The notes under the pieces were generated by a model. That model had not been told where the DNA came from, ran no database searches, and worked only from the letters and a program-made list of their open reading frames with translations. Below are positions 26,838 through 35,998 of a stretch of 64,000 nt of DNA, piece after piece. This DNA is from Rhizobium sp. R635 (GTDB taxonomy: Bacteria > Pseudomonadota > Alphaproteobacteria > Rhizobiales > Rhizobiaceae). The stretch spans positions 248,001 through 312,000 of the forward strand of contig NZ_LOKX01000001.1 in the NCBI RefSeq assembly GCF_002211285.1, read 5' to 3'. A program made the translations under genes and the position numbers. Every line of letters starts with the position of its first letter. The first letter of the stretch is position 1.

Positions 26838-27085
26838 ACGCCACTTTTTCGTGCGGGAGATGGTCGCCGATTTGGATCAAAAAATCGGTCAAAGACGACT
26901 TTCCTGGGAGATCTGGATTCTCACATGATTTCAATGGCTTAGTAGAAGAGCCTTGAAATTCCCTCTGTTTTCCCGCCGCGGGCGACCTTGGATGCCACCT
27001 TTGTGCCCTGGCTTTGGACATCAGTCAACAGGAGGGTATAGGGCAATAATTTCCGCTTTCCGGACCGCAGCCGGCATCTGGCGAT
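26838..27085 (+). repeat. Junction repeat copy 2 (right arm + degenerate core + left arm)
   Basis: Right-arm part 26838-26910: GACGCCACTTTTTC, then GGTCAAAGACGACTT. Core remnant CTGGATTC at 26913-26920, with TGGGAGAT where the tRNA has TGGGGAAC. Left-arm part: TCACATGATTTCAATGGCTTA and onwards to the near-palindrome GGGCAATAATTTCCGC (27041-27056). Both sides are conserved with copy 3, so this is a complete hybrid junction between two cassettes and not just an end fragment. Confidence 0.8.
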
Positions 27086-27563
27086 TACCGCGTGCATAAT
27101 CGTCTTGCCCCGTCATCTCGGTCGCTAAGGCGCCTTCGGCGCTGTGCCCGGAAACAGCGATTTGATGGCTTGCACCAACGGGCAGAAGGGCAGGAAGTTT
27201 ATCGATCAGTTCGATCCCACAAACCCGAGCCGCTTCCTGTTCAATGTGCGCTGCCAGTCCGTGCGAGCCACTCAACTAATGCGCTGCTTCGAGCAGATGC
27301 TAGGATGGAAAACTCCCCATACGACTGGGTCCTTGGACCTGCTCACCCAAGTGATCTCGCCGCGGTTCGTCGCAAGAAGGAGGTCGCTGGAGAAGCCGAT
27401 CCGGACCGGTGCTGCTGCTTGCCGAAGGAGTAGGGCGTTGCCGAGCCTGGAGGCGGGAATGACTTGGCTTCCAGAGGCTGTGCACCACGCAAAAAGCCAA
27501 AAAAAGTCAGTTGCGGAATGGTCTGAAATACTCGTAGAACGAAAATAATTACCGGAGTCGTCC
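27086..27563. other. Intergenic stretch without a convincing gene
   Basis: About 480 bases between junction 2 and the first DUF262 gene. Frames of up to 134 aa exist (for example 27144-27548 on +), but their composition looks non-coding, they lack a good SD, and overlapping frames on both strands are equally long. The promoter of the DUF262 pair should lie in its right part. Confidence 0.5.
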
Positions 27564-29339
27564 ATGCCTCATCAAAGTGCAGCCATAGAATTGCGGCCGA
27601 TCGTACAATTGCTCACAGACGAAAATCGTGAGCAGGCAAGATACTTTATCCCATCCTACCAGCGTGGCTATCGTTGGAACCAGATTCAGGTGCGACAACT
27701 GCTCAACGATATCTGGGATTTCGTCCAGGCAAGCGACGGACGGCCCAGATCCTCGTTCTATTGCTTGCAGCCACTGGTGGTAAAAAAGCTGCCCGATGGC
27801 AGCTATGAAGTGGTTGATGGCCAGCAACGCCTTACTACCATTCACATCATCCTGTCGCGCCTTGGCTCGATGATGGCCATGTTGGAGAAGACCAGCTTCC
27901 AGATCAAATATGAAACGCGGGATGATGCCTTTCTGGGCGACATAGATCTCGAACGGAGCGATGAAAATATCGACTTCCACCATATGGCCGATGCTTGGCG
28001 CGCCGTCGACGAATGGGTCAACCAGCATGGCGCGCCCCGTGCCCTCAAGCTGCTGCAGCATCTGCTGGCCGACGAAGAGATTGGCCACAATGTCAAAGTC
28101 ATTTGGTACGAGTTGACCTCACAGGACGACGCCGTCGCTGCCTTCACACGTCTCAATATCGGAAAGATTCCCCTCACCGAATCTGAACTGATCCGCGCCC
28201 TCTTCCTGCGCAAGGCGGGCAAGGAGGGAACTGCCGCGCAGTTGCACATTGCCTATCAGTGGGACCGCATCGAACACCGCCTGCAGGATGATGCGTTCTG
28301 GTATTTCCTGCAAAATTCGGGCGCCCAGACTAACCGCATCGGCCTGCTTTTCGATCTTGTCGCCCAGACCTGGGAGGATAAAGCTAACGACGACCACGCT
28401 GCCTTTTCTTATTTTTCCGCTGCCCTGGGCGAGCGAGGAGCCGACGCGGTTTGGAAGGAGGTCAATAATACATTCCTCGCGCTCGAGGAATGGTTCGAGG
28501 ACCGCCATCTCTACCACGTCATCGGCTTCCTGCTACATCACAGCGATCGGAGCGAACGTGAAATCGGGAGCCTGCTGCAGGAGAGCCGCAAAATATCCAA
28601 GCAGGCCTTCCAGGCCCGCCTCCGTCAACGCATTTTCAGTTCTCTTTTTGGGACGCCCAAACAGGCGGACGGTGAAACCATCACCGACTGGGTGCGCGAT
28701 CAATGCGCGGCCGTGCAGTACCGCCACGCCGTAAAAGTGCGGAAGCTCCTGCTGTTCTTCAACATTGCCACGTTACTGGAAAACGACAAGTCTAATATCC
28801 GCTTCCAGTTCGACAGCTTCAAGAAGCATAGCTGGGATATGGAGCATATCCGCTCCGTCAGTGATGAACGGCCGAATAGTACGGGCGATCGCGCGAGTTG
28901 GCTGAAAGAATGTCGGGCCTTTTTGGCCACAGCAACCGACGAGAAAGCCCCCCAGCTAATCAAACAGATCGACAAATATCTCCAGAGCAAAACCATCGGG
29001 CCCGATGACGGCGCATTCGAAAAGATTGATGGCAAGCTCCTCGTTTATTTCGGGGAAGCCGGTGAAGGGGGCGGCAACGCACTGTCGAACCTAACCTTGC
29101 TCGATAGCCGCACCAATCGCGGCTACAAGAACGCCGTCTTTGCGGTGAAACGCAAAATTCTGCTTGAAAATGACCAAGCCGGAACGTTCGTCCCGCTCTG
29201 CACGCGCAATGTCTTCCTTAAATGCTACAGCGACACCGTCGCCAACGTGACTTTCTGGCGCGACGAAGACGCCAACGACTATTTCAGCGCGATATGGAAA
29301 ACACTGACCAGCTTCCTGGTCCCGGCGGAGGCTGTTTGA
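27564..29339 (+). CDS. DUF262-DUF1524 protein (GmrSD/SspE/BrxU superfamily)
   Basis: 591 aa. The N-terminal DUF262 (ParB-like nucleotide-binding) domain has FIPSYQRGYRW at residues 28-38 and VVDGQQRLTT at about 83-92. The C-terminal HNH-type DUF1524 domain has WDMEHI at about residue 424 and NLTLLDSRTNRGYKN near 510. In GmrSD, SspE and BrxU this pairing gives NTP-dependent nucleases that recognise modified phage DNA or act with DNA-modification systems. It overlaps the next gene by one base. As both genes encode DUF262, this is a two-component variant, not a single fused type IV enzyme. Confidence 0.88.
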   Translation: MPHQSAAIELRPIVQLLTDENREQARYFIPSYQRGYRWNQIQVRQLLNDIWDFVQASDGRPRSSFYCLQPLVVKKLPDGSYEVVDGQQRLTTIHIILSRLGSMMAMLEKTSFQIKYETRDDAFLGDIDLERSDENIDFHHMADAWRAVDEWVNQHGAPRALKLLQHLLADEEIGHNVKVIWYELTSQDDAVAAFTRLNIGKIPLTESELIRALFLRKAGKEGTAAQLHIAYQWDRIEHRLQDDAFWYFLQNSGAQTNRIGLLFDLVAQTWEDKANDDHAAFSYFSAALGERGADAVWKEVNNTFLALEEWFEDRHLYHVIGFLLHHSDRSEREIGSLLQESRKISKQAFQARLRQRIFSSLFGTPKQADGETITDWVRDQCAAVQYRHAVKVRKLLLFFNIATLLENDKSNIRFQFDSFKKHSWDMEHIRSVSDERPNSTGDRASWLKECRAFLATATDEKAPQLIKQIDKYLQSKTIGPDDGAFEKIDGKLLVYFGEAGEGGGNALSNLTLLDSRTNRGYKNAVFAVKRKILLENDQAGTFVPLCTRNVFLKCYSDTVANVTFWRDEDANDYFSAIWKTLTSFLVPAEAV

Positions 29340-31687
29340 TGGAATCCAGAACCACCTTTGCCCAGTTGATTGCAAACCGCGGACGGGTCCAAATTCCGAT
29401 CATCCAGCGCGACTATGCTCAAGGCCGCACCGAGCAAAAAGACGTCCGCAACGATTTCCTCCGCGCTCTCCATGATGCCCTATCATGGCCGCCAGACGAT
29501 AACCGTCTGCCTCTCGACCTCGATTTCGTTTATGGCAACGATGCCTCAGGCGCCTTCCAGCCGCTCGACGGCCAGCAAAGACTCACCACGCTGTTCCTGC
29601 TGCATTGGTATCTAGCCTGGGTCGATGGGAAGCTGGACGATTTCCGCAGCAGATTCATGGCCGATGGACAATCGCGTTTCGGCTATCAGGTGCGGCCCAG
29701 CAGTAGGGATTTCGTCGATGAAATGGCCGGCTTTGATCCGGGTTCTTTCGCGCCCGAGATTGATCTGGCTGCGTTGATCATGGACCAGCAATGGTATGTG
29801 CGCGCCTGGCAATACGACCAGACTGTTCGCTCAGCGCTGGGCATGCTGGGAGCCATGCATGTCGAATTCGGCCAGTCTTCCAGTCTCTATCAACGTCTTA
29901 TCGACCCCGAAAACCCCGCTATCGCTTTTCAACTGCTGGATCTAGAAGATTTCGCCCTCACGGATGAACTATACATTAAGATGAATGCGCGCGGCAAACC
30001 GCTGACGCAGTTCGAGACCTTCAAGGCCCGTTTCGAGCAGCATTTAAAGGTCAATTTTGCAAACCTGAAACTTCCTCAGTCTGGGGTTGAGCCGCTCGAC
30101 AAGTTCTTTGCCAAACGCATAGATCGAGAGTGGTCCGACTTCTTCTGGGTCTACCGGGATAAGCAAACCGCAACCTTCGACGCGGCGATCATGAACCTGC
30201 TACGTGTGCTCATCATCGTTACGCGCGATCCAGAGCGTGGCACCATAACCGATGCCGAGCTCGCCGAGCTGCGTGGAGACTTGCCCAACACCTTCATGGC
30301 GTTCCACGAGCGAGGTTGGCTCGACCGGAGCTTTGTCGCCGCCTTGGTGGCACTACTCGAATGCTGGAGCGGGCCGGGCCAGGATCTAACTACGCATCTT
30401 CCCGACGACAGCCCATTCGATGTAAGCGCGACTTTCAGTAAAATCATCACCGACCCTTCTAGGCTGACCTTCCAAGACCTAATCCTCTTCGCCGGTTATG
30501 TGCAATTCCTGACAGTAGCGGCGGGAAACATCGAAAAAGGCGCTTTAGGTGAATGGATGCGCGTGGTGTTCAACCTCGGCGTCAATACTGACTACAATCG
30601 TAATGAAGACCTCCGCCGCAGTTTTTCGGGACTGGCATCGGTCAGGTCGCGCATGAGCGACATCAACACTTATCTGACCGAGCCAAGTGCAGAAATTCGC
30701 GGCTTCTCGCAGCCCCAAGTGCTCGAGGAGCGCCTCAAGGCTAGGCTTTTTGCGTTGGACAATGGCTGGCTAGTACGGATCACCGCCGCCGAGCGGCATG
30801 ACTATCTCAAGGGGCAGATCGGTTTCTTGCTAAAGTTTGCTGGATTCGATCTTGGCGAGGCCAATCGTGAACCGGTGCCGCCACAAGGTGCCGAGGCGCA
30901 TGACGCGATTAAGGCTTTTGAACATTATCTCGCCTGCGCTAGGCAGATGCTCAAGGACCTAACGAATAGTGGCAACGACGGTCGTGCTTGGGAATTGGCA
31001 CTGCTTTCGGTTGGCGATGTTCTGTTGGAAGCCGGTCGGAACTGGGCCTTGCCAAGCTTTAAGGAGGGGCAAGGCAGTTGGAAGCGGCTACTACGGGTGG
31101 CTGCAACAGGCGAGCCTCAAGGCGATGTCGTCAAGGGTCTATGGGACAAGCTGCCCGACCCTGGTGATGCCCAAGAGACGCTGAAGCGAATCATCAAGAC
31201 CGAATGGGACGACGAGCCTTGGCGCCGTGTGGTCATAGATACACCGGCCATCTTCCAATATTGTCGCGAGAGCTTGATCCGCTTCGATGAAGCTGGGATC
31301 TACCCCCTTAAGAGGTCGCAGATGAACGGCGCACACGTGGAACTATACACTTATGCCGCCTATATCGCTCTGCAGGAGGGCGGCGGACTGACGTCGCTAA
31401 CGATGGAGTATCATGAAACCTTCTCAGCCGAAGAACCATCTCTCGGACTTGATTGCATGATTGATGACAAGAAGTATGAGTTTTGGCTCATGTCGCGCCA
31501 AGATGACGACTATTTTGACTTATGGTTGGATCAGCCTAAATCACCCATTGCACCGGTAGCCGCCCTTCTGAAGAAACAAGGTTTCTCAATTGACGGCGGC
31601 GTCCTTAACAAGGAACTGGGATTGGATGAACTGCAATCGGCCATTCTCACCCTCGACGCCGCCCTCGTTTCGGTCGTCGACCGGTAA
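29339..31687 (+). CDS. DUF262-domain protein, large (782 aa), partner of the preceding gene
   Basis: 782 aa. DUF262 signatures: VQIPIIQRDYAQGR (residues 18-31) and LDGQQRLTTLFLLHW (about 76-90), then YIKMNARGKPLTQFETFKARFE, characteristic of this domain's second half. The long C-terminal region (after about residue 330) has no motif I can name and lacks the obvious HNH seen in its partner. ATG 29339 overlaps the upstream TGA (TGATG), strong coupling. Presumably forms a complex with the DUF262-DUF1524 protein, one subunit sensing and the other cutting. Confidence 0.85.
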   Translation: MESRTTFAQLIANRGRVQIPIIQRDYAQGRTEQKDVRNDFLRALHDALSWPPDDNRLPLDLDFVYGNDASGAFQPLDGQQRLTTLFLLHWYLAWVDGKLDDFRSRFMADGQSRFGYQVRPSSRDFVDEMAGFDPGSFAPEIDLAALIMDQQWYVRAWQYDQTVRSALGMLGAMHVEFGQSSSLYQRLIDPENPAIAFQLLDLEDFALTDELYIKMNARGKPLTQFETFKARFEQHLKVNFANLKLPQSGVEPLDKFFAKRIDREWSDFFWVYRDKQTATFDAAIMNLLRVLIIVTRDPERGTITDAELAELRGDLPNTFMAFHERGWLDRSFVAALVALLECWSGPGQDLTTHLPDDSPFDVSATFSKIITDPSRLTFQDLILFAGYVQFLTVAAGNIEKGALGEWMRVVFNLGVNTDYNRNEDLRRSFSGLASVRSRMSDINTYLTEPSAEIRGFSQPQVLEERLKARLFALDNGWLVRITAAERHDYLKGQIGFLLKFAGFDLGEANREPVPPQGAEAHDAIKAFEHYLACARQMLKDLTNSGNDGRAWELALLSVGDVLLEAGRNWALPSFKEGQGSWKRLLRVAATGEPQGDVVKGLWDKLPDPGDAQETLKRIIKTEWDDEPWRRVVIDTPAIFQYCRESLIRFDEAGIYPLKRSQMNGAHVELYTYAAYIALQEGGGLTSLTMEYHETFSAEEPSLGLDCMIDDKKYEFWLMSRQDDDYFDLWLDQPKSPIAPVAALLKKQGFSIDGGVLNKELGLDELQSAILTLDAALVSVVDR

Positions 31688-31899
31688 GTGGTCTCACTCT
31701 CGAAAGTCCGTTTTACCCTTCCGCTCGTTGGAGCCTCGGGGCAGCACACCGTCCGCGGGCCCCGACACTTCCATAGGTCACGGCTTGTTTGAGGCAGCGA
31801 AACAGAGTCCCCAGCCGTCTTTTACGGAGCTCCAGCAAGCACAAGGGATCTGGAGGACGTCACATTCTTCTTGATGCGAAATTGCCAAGTGTCTGCAAG

Positions 31900-32170
31900 G
31901 ACGTCACTTTTCTGGTGGAGAATGGCACTTTACTGGAAAGAGGGAATAGGTCAAAAAATGACTTGCATGGGGCCTTGGATTCTCACATGATTTCAATGGC
32001 TTAATATATGGCCCTAGAAATTCCTTCTGTTTTCCCATCGCGAGCGACCGCGGATGTCACCTTTGTGACCTGGCTTTGGGGGAGGCGCATTGCGGCAATT
32101 ATTTCCGCTTCGAGACCTTATATCAGCGTTAAGGTGGCCATATAGCGCCAACAGCTTTGCGCCCTCCAGA
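31900..32170 (+). repeat. Junction repeat copy 3 (right arm + degenerate core + left arm)
   Basis: Right arm: GACGTCACTTTTCTGG (31900-31915), GGCACTTTACTGG, GGTCAAAAAATGACTT. Core remnant TTGGATTC (31975-31982). Left arm: TCACATGATTTCAATGGCTTA, then GCGACCGCGGATGTCACC, near-palindrome GCGGCAATTATTTCCGC (32092-32108), and CAGCTTTGCGCC near 32150. Within 31688-32309 no gene is convincing. The CACTTTnCTGG pair resembles arm-type repeats that integrases bind. Confidence 0.8.
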
Positions 32171-32309
32171 ATAGCCGTTGCAGGCACTGCCGACATTTCC
32201 CAAAAGGTGCCATTACATTATCGGGGACCCTTGTCGCCGTGTGCTTGCCTTTTCGCCGTTGTTGGTGATGTTTCCTCAATGAATAGAGACGGCGACATTG
32301 GGGAGAGGA

Positions 32310-34652
32310 ATGCAACATTTCAGCAGAACTGGTGTCGAGGCACCATCGTGCCTCGCAGACGAAAGGTCGTCTCTGGCCAGGGAGGCGCTGGAGCGTATCT
32401 TTGTGATGGACAGCGCGCGACTCGAACAGGAGAGGGTGAGAATGGCACCTTTCGCAGTGGAGGACGGCGAGCTCCTGCAAGCAGTCCGGACACTCTTTCG
32501 TGGACGGTGCGCCTTTTGCGAATCTGCAGTCGAGGTCGCGCCATACCGCTTCAGACCTCCTGAGGAGGCGGGGCCGTCCTCTAGTGTCGCCCCCGAGTTT
32601 GCCAGGCTTAGTCACCTCTACTACACTTGGCTCGTCAACGATTGGGCGAACATCTACGCTATCTGCGACAGTTGCAGGCCGCTCGAGCCCTCCGTGTTTC
32701 CTATCCGCATAGGTCAGAGGATGCCGCTGCCGCAAGCCGGGCAGGTACAGCTCTATACACAAAACCCCTCTGGTCTCTGGCCCTTTCCTGGAACCGAGCG
32801 ACAGGTTTTCTTGGACCCATGCGGTGACGAGAACTTCCGCCTAAATCTAGTTGCCACGCCGGATGGTCAGTTAATGGGACTTTCGGAGCGGGGAGACGCG
32901 ACCATACGCCATTTTCGCCTGGACCGTGAGGATCTGTGCTCACGACGTCGTAGGGCATTCGAGCGCTACCTTCGTGAACTGTCCCAAATGGCTGAGCCAG
33001 GTTACCCTGCTTCCGGTCCCTTCAAGTTTGCCGACATGGAGTATGGTGGTTGTTGGTATCTGTTGCTGTACCATCTTGCTAAAAAGATTGGCAGAGGATC
33101 CTCTACCTCTCCCCGGCTAACGCCGAGCACAATCCGTGACTATTATGCCCAGGGCATCGGCGCGCCGAACTTTCGGAAGCAGCTTGACGAGGCGCTGCTT
33201 TCCTTAAACGCAAACCCGCAGGCCCTGCGCCGTCCCGCGCGAGGACGTCGTATCGTCATGCGCGGAAAGGCACGGCCAGTCGCGTTCGAAGTCCATAATT
33301 TTAAGTCGGTGGACTACTTGCGGCTCGAATTGCCTCTTCACAACGACGCGTTTTCGAAGATTGGCGTGGCTTCCGCGACGGGCGAGATTGCGAAACGTGC
33401 GGGCGACGATCATGGCGCCCCAGCTATTATGATTTTGGGCGAGAACGCTGTTGGGAAAAGCTCGATCCTAGAAGCGATCGCCTTCCTGTTAGCAGGCGAC
33501 ACGGCACGGTCCGATCTCGCCATTCCGGCCGGCTCGCTGATGTTGGACCCGGACCTAGTCGGAGGCAGCGGTGAGCTGCGTCCCGCGAAACTCATTGCCG
33601 AGTTTGAGGACGGCAACAGGGTTCAGCTTGAGGTGAGATCCGGCGAGGTCTTCGGCGATCACGATGACAGCGAAGGCCGGACGCCAGTGTTTGCTTACGG
33701 GGCATTCAGGATATTCGCGGATAGCGTGGCAGGCCAACGTGCAAGCTCGTCAGTCATATCGATCTTCCGACCAGAGCACGTATTGCCGAACCCGGAAAGG
33801 TGGCTCGTTTCGATCTCAGAAAAGCCTCTTTTCGCGGAGGTTCGACGTGCGCTAAACCAAATCCTCGCAGTTGACGACGAATACGACGGGATTGTCGTAC
33901 AACAGGGCAGATGCTGGCTGATCACAAGCGGTGTAGCAGGCGATGGGGTTCGTGTTAAAACCCGCACGCCCCTGAACCTCGTATCTTCAGGCTTCAGGTC
34001 GGTCCTAAGCATGGCTTGCCACGTGCTGCGCGGGCTAGCGGAGGCGCAGGACGCCAACAGCGCGTCACTTGCAAACGCGAGAGCTGTCGTTCTGATCGAC
34101 GAAGTCGAGGCCCACCTCCACCCACGATGGAAGATGCGAGTTGTCCAGGGCCTCCGCAGGGCGCTGCCAGGTGTAACTTTCGTCATGACCACTCATGACC
34201 CTCTTTGTCTGCGTGGGCTGTCTACAAGCGAGCTTGTGGTACTTCGCAGGGCGTATAGGCGAGGCGACGTGGAACTACCTTCAGCGATCGAGCAGATCGA
34301 GGATCTCCCCCCCGTTTCCGCGCTCACTGTGGAACAGTTACTCACGTCAGACTTCTTCGACCTATTCTCCACTGACGAGGTCGGCACGGAATTGACTTTG
34401 GCGCGGGCCGGCGATCTCTTGGCGTCCAATCCTGCCGACGAGGAGGGCGCCCTAGCCCTCGAAGTTCTGCGCCGGTCGATTGGTGATCAGGTTGCACGCG
34501 CCCTGCCCATCGGATCAACAGAAATCGAGAGGTTGGTTCAGGAGGCAGTCGAGGAATTCCTGAGGCTCAGAGCAGCCGCTACGGTCGGAGAACGGCGTCG
34601 CATTCGAGAGAGCACCCGCGCGAAGATTGTTGACCTACTTGGTCGGTACTGA
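32310..34652 (+). CDS. AAA/ABC-type ATPase (PtuA-like) with degenerate HNH-like N-terminal domain
   Basis: 780 aa. The C-terminal half is an SMC/OLD-like ATPase: GENAVGKSS (Walker A, about residue 377), VVLIDEVEAHLHP (Walker B, about 595) and MTTHDPL (H-loop), as in PtuA of Septu systems. The first 130 residues mimic the TIGR02646 HNH fold of the downstream gene: RCAFCES, RFRPPEEA, WLVNDWANIYAICDSC. The catalytic EH before FRPxG is replaced by PY and the final CN by CR, so this copy should be inactive. ATG 32310 follows GGGGAGAGGA; TTG 32298 is possible. Probably forms an ATP-gated complex with the HNH nuclease next door. Confidence 0.85.
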   Translation: MQHFSRTGVEAPSCLADERSSLAREALERIFVMDSARLEQERVRMAPFAVEDGELLQAVRTLFRGRCAFCESAVEVAPYRFRPPEEAGPSSSVAPEFARLSHLYYTWLVNDWANIYAICDSCRPLEPSVFPIRIGQRMPLPQAGQVQLYTQNPSGLWPFPGTERQVFLDPCGDENFRLNLVATPDGQLMGLSERGDATIRHFRLDREDLCSRRRRAFERYLRELSQMAEPGYPASGPFKFADMEYGGCWYLLLYHLAKKIGRGSSTSPRLTPSTIRDYYAQGIGAPNFRKQLDEALLSLNANPQALRRPARGRRIVMRGKARPVAFEVHNFKSVDYLRLELPLHNDAFSKIGVASATGEIAKRAGDDHGAPAIMILGENAVGKSSILEAIAFLLAGDTARSDLAIPAGSLMLDPDLVGGSGELRPAKLIAEFEDGNRVQLEVRSGEVFGDHDDSEGRTPVFAYGAFRIFADSVAGQRASSSVISIFRPEHVLPNPERWLVSISEKPLFAEVRRALNQILAVDDEYDGIVVQQGRCWLITSGVAGDGVRVKTRTPLNLVSSGFRSVLSMACHVLRGLAEAQDANSASLANARAVVLIDEVEAHLHPRWKMRVVQGLRRALPGVTFVMTTHDPLCLRGLSTSELVVLRRAYRRGDVELPSAIEQIEDLPPVSALTVEQLLTSDFFDLFSTDEVGTELTLARAGDLLASNPADEEGALALEVLRRSIGDQVARALPIGSTEIERLVQEAVEEFLRLRAAATVGERRRIRESTRAKIVDLLGRY

Positions 34653-34653
34653 C

Positions 34654-35688
34654 ATGCGGAACGTTATTCGCACTGGAGTTAGGGCACCCGGTAGTCTAAC
34701 GGGCGCGGGAAAGGCTGGAGCGAGCGAGCTCAGTCGCGCACGGATTTTCTTCGGTGCGCCGATCCAGTATGACGCTACGGGCCGCAAGAAGGTGTTCCCT
34801 TTCGCTGCTTACAAGGCAGATGATGTTAGGCATACGCTTCATCTACTTTTTCACGGCAAATGTGCCTATTGCGAAGCCCGCTACGAGACCGTCGGACCCG
34901 TCGATATCGAACACTTTCGACCCAAGGGTGAGGTAGAGGGAGAGCCCGCGCACCGAGGCTACTGGTGGCTTGCGTCAGCCTGGGATAATCTACTGCCAAG
35001 CTGCATCGACTGCAATCGCCGGCGGTTCCAACAGACCCCCGCCGATTTGCGGAGTCTTACCGCCATGGTGGGATCGACGCGCGCAAATGCTTTCGTCAGC
35101 ATCAAGACGGGCAAAGAAGCATGCTTCCCGATCGAAGGCGTCAGGGTGACGACGGAACCTAACGAGCGTGACCGCTCGCGCGTTCTTGCGGCGGAACGTG
35201 CGCTCCTCCTAAACCCGTGTGAGGACCGGATTAACGACCACTTGCGGTACTGGATCAATCGACGCGAGCACATTGGGCTAGTCCTTCCGGTGGCAGCAAA
35301 TGGTGTGGACGCGGCGCTCCCGGCACTGACCGACGATGCCGAAGCCATCATCACCCATGCCAGGAGAGTCGGTCTTAGTGTTAGGGGAGCGGTGTCGATC
35401 CAAGTCTTTGGTCTTAATAGGCTTGGACTCGTCCAAGAACGCACTCGGCTTCTTCGCCGTTTGGAGTTTTTGGGCGCACTCCTTGTCGATGTGTCGACAC
35501 TTGCGGATGACCTAGAGGAGGCGCTACTTCAAGCGCCCGCTCTCGCGGACTTAATGCGCGCGGCAGCTGACCGGCTCCGGGCGATGTCCGACCGCATAAT
35601 GGCCGAGATTACAGCACTGGCTGAACCCTCATCACCCTTTTCCGAGCTTGTAAAGCAGTGGATAAGCGCATTCAGGGATGAGTTGTAG
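34654..35688 (+). CDS. HNH endonuclease, TIGR02646/PtuB-like
   Basis: 344 aa, one base after the ATPase stop. A canonical HNH of this family: KCAYCEAR (Cys from residue 70), DIEHFRPKG (catalytic His, about 84-92), GYWWLASAWDNLLPSCIDCNRRR with the second Cys pair. This is the family of PtuB and of retron-associated HNH nucleases. The C-terminal half is helical without known motifs. With the ATPase it makes a Septu-like two-gene defence system; no reverse transcriptase or msr/msd is seen nearby. Confidence 0.88.
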   Translation: MRNVIRTGVRAPGSLTGAGKAGASELSRARIFFGAPIQYDATGRKKVFPFAAYKADDVRHTLHLLFHGKCAYCEARYETVGPVDIEHFRPKGEVEGEPAHRGYWWLASAWDNLLPSCIDCNRRRFQQTPADLRSLTAMVGSTRANAFVSIKTGKEACFPIEGVRVTTEPNERDRSRVLAAERALLLNPCEDRINDHLRYWINRREHIGLVLPVAANGVDAALPALTDDAEAIITHARRVGLSVRGAVSIQVFGLNRLGLVQERTRLLRRLEFLGALLVDVSTLADDLEEALLQAPALADLMRAAADRLRAMSDRIMAEITALAEPSSPFSELVKQWISAFRDEL

Positions 35689-35998
35689 TGACAATTGAAG
35701 GACCAGCGCTCATATGGCGAAGCGAAACGCGACCATCAATGTTGATGCGACATGGCTTGGGTACATCGTGGGCGTGAGGATGGACTGTGAGTGGTGATGG
35801 TGTGTCCGCTCAATAGGTGATAATCAAGCCCGCCGGATATGCCATCGGCTAGCCTTGACTTTGGGCAGCAGTTGGAACATATAGAGAACATAGATCCGCC
35901 AAACATATTCTCACGGTTCATCTGCATTGATCCCTTGACTACCTTATCTGGGGTTGCAAAAGCTTTTTCGTAGTGCCGCAGGTGATACGGGGGAACAA
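35689..35998. other. Intergenic region upstream of the DUF4747 gene
   Basis: 310 bases without a convincing gene. The last part holds possible promoter elements: TTGACT near 35855 with CATATAG about 17 bases on, and a second TTGACT near 35935. No hairpin terminator for the HNH gene is obvious. Confidence 0.4.

Noticed and set aside
27144..27548. 134-codon frame before the DUF262 pair
   Set aside because: No SD, no recognisable motif, and equally long frames overlap it on both strands.
32310..35688. Retron with ATPase/HNH effectors
   Set aside because: No reverse transcriptase frame and no msr/msd-like inverted repeats nearby; the pair stands alone as Septu-like.
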